DNA from: Candidatus Methanoplasma termitum
GTDB lineage: Archaea > Thermoplasmatota > Thermoplasmata > Methanomassiliicoccales > Methanomethylophilaceae
Assembly (NCBI RefSeq): GCF_000800805.1
Contig: NZ_CP010070.1
Coordinates: forward strand, 1,178,001 to 1,242,000
Reading direction: 5' to 3'
Length of the DNA: 64,000 nt
The translations under genes were made by a program, and so were the position numbers. The notes under the pieces were generated by a model that saw only the letters and a list, made by a program, of their open reading frames with translations, had not been told where the DNA came from and ran no database searches. Position 1 is the stretch's first letter. Each line of letters opens with the position of its first letter. Of the stretch, positions 58,558 through 64,000 are shown piece by piece.

Positions 58558-59412
58558 TTATATCGGCATTTGTGTCACGATAAATAGGATTGTATACGTT
58601 GTAACTAACACTGCCACCAGGACCCAAAGAAATCTGATCTGTTTTTTTTGAACTATTCTCTGTCCCTCTTCAAAGGCCGTACGGTCGAGAGGAATTGCAC
58701 CTATCCTCAGCGGCCTGTATTTGTTGTCATCCTGCCAAATACAAAGACCCAACCCGTTTTGCACATCTATTGTTTCTTTTGCTTTTGCAAGAAGGCCACC
58801 CATCTTTTTGTATTGGTATGCAAGGAATTCGTGTGTGCCTTCTGGGATATGCACACTCACTTCTTTTCCGCGGAATATCTCGGCTATCTTTGTCCCGTCT
58901 ACAAAGACCTGGAACGGCCTTCTATCTGTAAAAACATATTTTGAAACACAAATCGATACCGTCGGAGAATCTTTTGGAAACCCGTCGAACACTTTATCGG
59001 AACATTTCCGCCTCATTGGAAATTTCATAGATAATATTGAATACGTCAACGCGGCAACAGATATTGCGCCTAAGCACATAATAAAGAAAAAGCTGTCGCT
59101 GAACATGTTGGTTACGAAGAATGCTGCGAATACAACAGTCAAAAACACCAAAAAGAACCGATTGAAACTTTTTCTGTTCTCCTCATAAAATTCTGGTTCT
59201 TTCTTTTTCTCTCGTCTGATTACTAACCAAAATACCGCCAATAGGATCACAAATGCTACGACCGCTCCAACTACGGTTCCTAATAGATCTTCTGAAAGAA
59301 TGATTTTATCACACAGCCGATATTTGCGTTTTTGAAAAGAGGATTTTGAATATATATATATTATGGAACAAAATATTTCATTCGAGGTGCACAGACGCTC
59401 TTCATTTTTCAT
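58558..59412 (-). CDS. Membrane protein of unknown function
   Basis: A 284-residue frame with transmembrane helices near the N-terminus (LLGTVVGAVVAFVILLAVFWLVI), two more (FFLVFLTVVFAAFFVTNMF, FFIMCLGAISVAALTYSIL), a soluble domain of about 110 residues (PTVSICVSKYVFTDRRPFQVFVDGTKIAEIF...) and a C-terminal helix (FLWVLVAVLVTTYTILFIV). The middle resembles a beta-sandwich. The first about 35 residues, before the first helix, are unlike a domain, so the real start may be internal (no ATG is visible in the right place). I do not recognise it. Confidence 0.65.
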   Translation of the reverse strand: MKNEERLCTSNEIFCSIIYIYSKSSFQKRKYRLCDKIILSEDLLGTVVGAVVAFVILLAVFWLVIRREKKKEPEFYEENRKSFNRFFLVFLTVVFAAFFVTNMFSDSFFFIMCLGAISVAALTYSILSMKFPMRRKCSDKVFDGFPKDSPTVSICVSKYVFTDRRPFQVFVDGTKIAEIFRGKEVSVHIPEGTHEFLAYQYKKMGGLLAKAKETIDVQNGLGLCIWQDDNKYRPLRIGAIPLDRTAFEEGQRIVQKKQIRFLWVLVAVLVTTYTILFIVTQMPI

Positions 59413-59476
59413 CTGCCCGAGGAGAAAAAAACATTGGTCGAAAGACTATTAGTGATGTAGCGCATATGGCCGTGAT

Positions 59477-60910
59477 ATGAGGTCGGAGGTCCTTAATGCG
59501 GCAGCTAGGAAGAATCTTTTCTTCTCCCCGGATGCGTTAGAGGTCATACTCTCGAACTCGGATCCGATGGCATTTACCAACACTGTTTTGAATGCGCTTT
59601 CCGGAAGCTCCATGTTCATAGACAAAAAGGATATAATGGATCTCGTCGCAGGGGACATAGGGATCGCACCCGAAAGAAAAGCTATTGTGCCACATAACAA
59701 AAGGCACCATGATATTTCGATCGTTCAGGGGACGGATGTCACCGGCGATTCTACCTGTGAGGGAAAGATCACGGACTTCGCAACATACTTTAAGAACCGA
59801 TTTTTTGCTCTGAAAAAGATAATCGAAAAAAGAAGGGATTTCGGGACATCCCTGCAGATATCCCGTGCGATGAGCCTTGGGAGAGAAGCGAAGATAATCG
59901 GCATGGTCTACGAAAAGAAAGAGACCAAGAACGGCCACACAACTCTCACTCTTGAAGATGAATCGGGAACGTGCACAGTACTGATCTCAAAAGATTCGGC
60001 ATGCTACGGAGAACTGTTCGTGAACGATGAGGTGGTCGGCGTTTCCGGGAGACCTGCCTCGAGGGGGGATCTTTTCATTGCGGACAAGATATTCCGGCCG
60101 GACGTCCCGACGGGTCGTACGTGGACGCCGTCCGATTCGGCCGCCTCCGTAGCTTTCCTTTCCGACATACATGTGGGAAGTTCGACATTCTTAGAAAGGG
60201 AATGGAAAAGGATGATCGCGTGGATGAACGCCAATGCATTTGACATGAGCATCGATTATCTCGTACTTCCCGGAGATGTGGTCGACGGTATAGGGATATT
60301 CCCCGACCAAGAAGATGAGCTGGATATCGCAGACATCTATATGCAATATGAAAAGCTCGGAGAATACATCAAAGAGATCCCAGACCACATCAAAATAGTC
60401 CTCCAGCCCGGGAACCATGATGCGGTTAGGCTCGCCGAGCCGCAGCCGGCGCTCAGCGGCATATTCACAAAAAGCTTCGATTCGAACGTTATCGTTGCCG
60501 GCAATCCGGTCAACATCGAGATAGAAGGCAGGACGGTCCTCTCTTACCACGGAAAGAGTATCGATGACTGGGTTGCTAACGTACAGCGCCTCAGCTATGA
60601 TGACCCTATCACCGTGATGAAAGAGATGCTTACCAGACGCCACCTTTCCCCTATGTACGGCGGGAAGACCGCCATGGCGCCAGAGAAGAAGGATTATCTG
60701 GTGGTCGAGAAGGTCCCCGACATATTCGTCTCGGGCCACGTCCACGGCGCGGGGAAGATGGATCATCGCGGCACCAAGATCATTAACGCCTCTGCGTGGC
60801 AGGATCAGACCGAGTATCAGAAATCACACAACTTCAACCCCATACCTGCGATAATGCCGGTTGTACACCTCGGCACGGGTGCGGTAAGGATGATGGATTT
60901 CTCAAAATAA
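59477..60910 (+). CDS. polB: DNA polymerase D small subunit (DP1)
   Basis: DP1 is the 3'-5' exonuclease subunit of PolD, the euryarchaeal replicative polymerase. The length is 477 residues. The N-terminal part (1-120) is helical; an OB fold (AKIIGMVYEKKETKNGHTTLTLEDESGTCTVLI) follows; the calcineurin-like phosphoesterase domain shows FLSDIHVGS, LPGDVVDGIG, LQPGNHDAVR, LSYHGKSID and FVSGHVHGAG. All metal-ligand motifs are present. PolD marks a euryarchaeal lineage. The DP2 gene is not in the window. The gene converges with the V-ATPase cluster. Confidence 0.93.
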   Translation: MRSEVLNAAARKNLFFSPDALEVILSNSDPMAFTNTVLNALSGSSMFIDKKDIMDLVAGDIGIAPERKAIVPHNKRHHDISIVQGTDVTGDSTCEGKITDFATYFKNRFFALKKIIEKRRDFGTSLQISRAMSLGREAKIIGMVYEKKETKNGHTTLTLEDESGTCTVLISKDSACYGELFVNDEVVGVSGRPASRGDLFIADKIFRPDVPTGRTWTPSDSAASVAFLSDIHVGSSTFLEREWKRMIAWMNANAFDMSIDYLVLPGDVVDGIGIFPDQEDELDIADIYMQYEKLGEYIKEIPDHIKIVLQPGNHDAVRLAEPQPALSGIFTKSFDSNVIVAGNPVNIEIEGRTVLSYHGKSIDDWVANVQRLSYDDPITVMKEMLTRRHLSPMYGGKTAMAPEKKDYLVVEKVPDIFVSGHVHGAGKMDHRGTKIINASAWQDQTEYQKSHNFNPIPAIMPVVHLGTGAVRMMDFSK

Positions 60911-60972
60911 GATCCGCCTCCGCATACAGTCAGTTTCATAAAAAAGTGATGGTGAAAAGGTTTTTAAGCGAT

Positions 60973-61113
60973 TTAGTAGATCAAGACCCAGATTATCAGA
61001 AGAAAGCCGAATATGAGCATCGAGTACGCAATGATCCAGCCGACATTAAAGGCCCGTTTCAGTTTTTTCGGGTCTTCCATCGTCTCGTCAATGCGGTCTC
61101 TTATCGATCTCAC
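60973..61113 (-). CDS. Small membrane protein coupled to ATP synthase subunit D
   Basis: A 46-residue peptide starting at GTG 61113, which overlaps the atpD stop as GTGA, so translation is coupled. It reads MRSIRDRIDETMEDPKKLKR, then a single transmembrane helix AYSMLIFGFLLIIWVLIY that ends the chain. An internal ATG gives a 35-residue version. It is too short for most gene finders. Position and coupling point to a role with the A/V-type ATP synthase, but no homology is known to me. Confidence 0.6.
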   Translation of the reverse strand: MRSIRDRIDETMEDPKKLKRAFNVGWIIAYSMLIFGFLLIIWVLIY

Positions 61114-61745
61114 TCTGCGGCCTCTCCTTTCTTCTTCAGATGCTTAAGACGGATCGTGTTCTCCCTTTCCATCTCCTCAAGACGGAAACTGACGAACCTC
61201 TCCGACTCTACCAGGTCGGGTATGATCTTGAACTCGAGAGCGTTGACCCTTCTCTTTGTTTTCTCGATCTCGTCCAGCAGCTTCTTCATGGTGGTCTCGA
61301 CCTCGGCCGCACGGACCAATGTGTCGAGAAGTTTCTCGAAGGCCATTGCCGCCTCTTCGATATAGGCCGATGTCTCGATCACACCATATCCCTTTTCGGT
61401 CATTTTGGTGTGGATCGATGTGGCCTCCACCTTCGGAACCATCATTCCCATTATGCTCTTGCTTCCGAGTTTGACCTCGGGCGTCGTCTTTAGTGCGTAT
61501 GCCGCACTCTTGACGGCGATCTCTCCCTCGGCGGCACGTGCAATGGTGATCTTCCTCATTGCCGCCTCATAGTCCGATGAAACACCCTCGCGCATCTTCT
61601 TTGCTTTGTCCATGACCTCAAAGAACTCGATGATGAGACCGTCTCTCTTCATCTTCATGATCTTGTATCCGCTTTTGGATAACTTGATCCTTTTCTTTAA
61701 GCTCAGGAGGGTCGAGCGGTTAGGGGTGATCTCTTGGGTTGACAT
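61110..61745 (-). CDS. atpD: V/A-type ATP synthase subunit D
   Basis: Subunit D is the central rotor shaft (211 residues), a long coiled coil. Conserved ends are EITPNRSTLLSLKKRIKLSKSGYKIMKMKRDGLI at the N-terminus and TKRRVNALEFKIIPDLVESERFVSFRLEEMERENTIRLKHLK at the C-terminus. It follows subunit B by 4 bases. The small membrane peptide gene overlaps its stop. Confidence 0.94.
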   Translation of the reverse strand: MSTQEITPNRSTLLSLKKRIKLSKSGYKIMKMKRDGLIIEFFEVMDKAKKMREGVSSDYEAAMRKITIARAAEGEIAVKSAAYALKTTPEVKLGSKSIMGMMVPKVEATSIHTKMTEKGYGVIETSAYIEEAAMAFEKLLDTLVRAAEVETTMKKLLDEIEKTKRRVNALEFKIIPDLVESERFVSFRLEEMERENTIRLKHLKKKGEAAE

Positions 61746-61749
61746 GGGC

Positions 61750-63132
61750 TCACTTCTTCAGATACTTCTCGATGTACTTACGGTCGATCCTGGTCAGCTG
61801 ATCTGTGTCCAACTCCCTCAGAATCTCCCAGGCAATGTCGAGCGTTCTCTCGATAGAACGGTCCTCGTCTATTCCCTGACGTACGATGCGGTCCTCAAAG
61901 AGGTCTGCGAAATCAAGGAACTTCCTGTCCTTTGCCGACAGCGAGTCCTTTCCGACGATGGCCACCAGTCCGCGCAGGTCCTTACCTTCCGCATACGATG
62001 CGTACAGCTGGTCCGAGACGGCTTTGTGGTCTTCCCTTGTTTTGCCTTTACCGACACCTGAGTTCATCAGACGGCTCAGGGAGGATGACACGTTGACCGG
62101 CGGGTATATTCCGTTGCGGTGCAGCTCCCTTGAAAGCACGATCTGTCCTTCCGTTATGTATCCGGAGAGGTCGGGGATCGGGTGGGTGATATCATCGCTG
62201 GGCATCGAGAGGATCGGGATCTGGGTAATGGAACCTTTCTTGTCCTTTATCCTTCCCGCACGCTCATACAACTGTGCAAGATCGGTGTACATGTAGCCGG
62301 GGTATCCGCGTCTTCCGGGGACCTCTTCTCTCGCCGCACCGACCTGTCTCAGAGCCTCACAGTAGTTTGTGATATCCGTCATGATGACAAGCACCTGCAT
62401 TCCGAGCTCAAAGGCCATGTATTCGGCCGTTGTGAGCCCTAGACGGGGAGTGACTATACGTTCGACGGCGGGGTCGTCGGCAAGGTTCAGGAAGACCACT
62501 GCGTTCTTCAACGCACCTGTTCTCTCGAACTCTTTCATGAACATCTGTTTCTCTTCGTTCGTTATGCCCAGAGCGATGAACACCACGGCGAACTCTTCGT
62601 TCTCTCCGAGAACTTTAGCCTGCCTTGCGATCTGCAATGCAATCTCGTTGTGGGGAAGTCCCGATCCCGAGAAGATAGGGAGCTTCTGACCCCTTACGAG
62701 GGTGTTCATTCCGTCGATGGTGGAGATACCAGTCTGGATGAAATCCGCCGGACTGTCCCTAGCCCACGGGTTTATGGCCGCTCCGACTATGTCCAACTCC
62801 TTATCGGGTACGATCCTTGCTCCTCCGTCAAGAGGTTCTCCTGCTCCGGTGAGCACTCTTCCGAGCATTTCCCTCGAGACCGGCATCTTCATGGTGTCGC
62901 CCAGGAAGCGTACTGACGCCTGCCTGTCGATACCGGATGTGCCTTCGAATATCTGAACGACTACGATCTCATCGGATGTGTCGAGGACCTGGCCTCTCTT
63001 CATTGATCCGTCGGATAACCTGACCGAGACCATCTCTTGGTAACCGACCGGCTCCGTCTTCTGAACGAAGACAAGCGGCCCGGCGATCTGTGAGACTGTC
63101 TTGTACTCCTTGGATACTTTTGCTTTTGCCAT
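61750..63132 (-). CDS. atpB: V/A-type ATP synthase subunit B
   Basis: The regulatory, non-catalytic nucleotide-binding subunit of the A1 hexamer, 460 residues. It has [60 protein letters not shown] (degenerate P-loop region), [48 protein letters not shown] and the C-terminal helices. The ATG at 63132 fits the usual start ([18 protein letters not shown]). It starts 5 bases after the A stop. Confidence 0.95.
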   Translation of the reverse strand: MAKAKVSKEYKTVSQIAGPLVFVQKTEPVGYQEMVSVRLSDGSMKRGQVLDTSDEIVVVQIFEGTSGIDRQASVRFLGDTMKMPVSREMLGRVLTGAGEPLDGGARIVPDKELDIVGAAINPWARDSPADFIQTGISTIDGMNTLVRGQKLPIFSGSGLPHNEIALQIARQAKVLGENEEFAVVFIALGITNEEKQMFMKEFERTGALKNAVVFLNLADDPAVERIVTPRLGLTTAEYMAFELGMQVLVIMTDITNYCEALRQVGAAREEVPGRRGYPGYMYTDLAQLYERAGRIKDKKGSITQIPILSMPSDDITHPIPDLSGYITEGQIVLSRELHRNGIYPPVNVSSSLSRLMNSGVGKGKTREDHKAVSDQLYASYAEGKDLRGLVAIVGKDSLSAKDRKFLDFADLFEDRIVRQGIDEDRSIERTLDIAWEILRELDTDQLTRIDRKYIEKYLKK

Positions 63133-63137
63133 TGTTC

Positions 63138-64000
63138 TCACGCTCCCAGTCCTGCGAACTGCGTTTCCATGTCTTTCGCCACGGCTTCGAGTTCCGAGTC
63201 TATGTTCTCTTCGTATTTGGCCTGGATGAATCTTTGTCTGACCGGCAGGTATGCGATCTTATCCACCTGAGCACCGGATGCGAGCGCGTTGTTTGCCAGA
63301 TCGGAATATTTCTTGATCAGCGTCAACATCACGTACTGCCTCTTTATGGGGCAGTATGCATCGATGGGGTGGTATGCGTTCTGCTGCAGGAATATCTCGC
63401 GGATCATTCTCGCTATTTCGAGGGTAACCTTCTGCTCATCGGGCAGAGAGTCTGAACCGACCATCTGCACGACCTCTTCCAGCTCCGACTCCTTCTGAAG
63501 GATCTGCATGGCCCATGCTTTGAGGTCGGGGAAGTCTTCGGCGACGTTCTGCTTGTACCAGCCGCTTAACTGTTTATCATACATTGTATATGATGTCAGC
63601 CAGTTGATGCTGGGGAAGTGCCTTCTCTCCCTGAGCTTGGTGTCCAGCGCCCAGAAAACACGGACGATACGCAGAGTGTTCTGCGTGACCGGCTCCGACA
63701 GGTCTCCTCCGGGCGGGGATACCGCCCCGATGACCGAGATGGAACCTTCGGCTCCGCTCAGTGCCTGTGCCTTACATGCACGCTCGTAGAACTCGGACAG
63801 TCTCCCCGCGAGGTATGCCGGGAATCCTTCTTCTCCGGGCATTTCTTCCAGCCTTGACGATATCTCACGCATGGCCTCCGCCCACCTTGAGGTGGAGTCT
63901 GCCATCAGTGAAACATCATATCCCATGTCCCTGAAGTACTCTGCAATGGTGATGCCTGTGTAAACAGATGCCTCCCTTGCGGCCACGGGCATGTTGGATG
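63138..64000 (-). CDS. atpA: V/A-type ATP synthase subunit A, 3' part
   Basis: The catalytic subunit; only its C-terminal part (about 287 residues) is in the window. It opens in frame [75 protein letters not shown], the standard nucleotide-binding domain motif, then [18 protein letters not shown] and [23 protein letters not shown]. The N-terminal part and P-loop lie beyond the window edge. It leads the A-B-D order typical of archaeal operons. Confidence 0.95.
   Translation of the reverse strand, partial: SNMPVAAREASVYTGITIAEYFRDMGYDVSLMADSTSRWAEAMREISSRLEEMPGEEGFPAYLAGRLSEFYERACKAQALSGAEGSISVIGAVSPPGGDLSEPVTQNTLRIVRVFWALDTKLRERRHFPSINWLTSYTMYDKQLSGWYKQNVAEDFPDLKAWAMQILQKESELEEVVQMVGSDSLPDEQKVTLEIARMIREIFLQQNAYHPIDAYCPIKRQYVMLTLIKKYSDLANNALASGAQVDKIAYLPVRQRFIQAKYEENIDSELEAVAKDMETQFAGLGA

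Noticed and set aside
59300-59412. The first 35 residues of the 284-residue membrane protein as a signal peptide
   Set aside because: The stretch is polar and mixed with Cys and Tyr and does not have the n-h-c form of a signal peptide; the real start may lie further in.

Overview
The window is archaeal and reads as a euryarchaeon of the Thermoplasmatota, most likely a host-associated methanogen of the order Methanomassiliicoccales. Supporting this are PolD small subunit and PriL (archaeal replication, euryarchaeal PolD), an archaeal V/A-type ATP synthase (A-B-D order), TFB, Gar1, Spt5, SecE, a duplicated-fold tRNA splicing endonuclease, separate GMP synthase subunits, 4-phosphopantoate--beta-alanine ligase, archaeal-type PurE/PurC and Cdc48. 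No methanogenesis or pyl gene lies in the window, so the order-level call is an inference. It is strengthened by stop-codon use (TAG ends only 3 of about 50 readable genes) and by an apparent in-frame amber-reading gene.

Layout. 1-2.4 kb: end of an ABC exporter, a frameshifted IS transposase, then a zinc-ribbon protein and aEF1B. 2.4-5.6 kb: malic enzyme and a COG1031 radical SAM protein. 5.7-21.9 kb: two adjacent giant surface proteins on the minus strand, one of 1185 residues and one of about 4,100 codons, sharing a C-terminal stalk and membrane anchor. 22-28.7 kb: an HxlR regulator, a DUF234 ATPase, PriL, a BRO-type antirepressor, then a phospholipid/nucleotide/sugar-kinase operon. 28.8-35.9 kb: inositol phosphatase, two GT4 glycosyltransferases, SAH hydrolase with phosphopantothenate synthesis, a SPOUT methyltransferase, and a ribbon-helix-helix/FtsZ-like pair. 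36-40.6 kb: the secE-spt5-L11-(purC)-L1-L10-L12 expression cluster. 40.8-45.6 kb: GT87 enzyme, two small proteins, GuaAA, a decayed toxin-antitoxin locus, GuaAB and PurE. 45.6-53.5 kb: a small membrane protein, Gar1-TFB, EndA, TrpB2, and a winged-helix regulator with Cdc48. 53.6-64 kb: an intact IS with target duplication, a three-gene regulator/unknown/CPBP-protease operon, TIM-barrel and UPF0201 genes, DP1, and the V-ATPase D, B and A genes (A runs off the window).

The main discovery candidate is the giant surface-protein gene at 9532-21874. The best start (ATG at 21874 with a Shine-Dalgarno sequence) is followed in the same frame by two TAG codons, at codons 8 and 91. The first sits inside the signal peptide and the second inside an otherwise well-formed InlB/Flg_new-type repeat. 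Thousands of further codons in the same reading carry no TAA or TGA, apart from one single-base frameshift in a highly repetitive segment. Reading the ambers as pyrrolysine is a specific, testable hypothesis; the alternative is a recently decaying adhesin gene. Secondary candidates are an RHH/FtsZ-like pair whose tubulin-fold protein lacks the catalytic T7 loop, and a small membrane peptide translationally coupled to ATP synthase subunit D.
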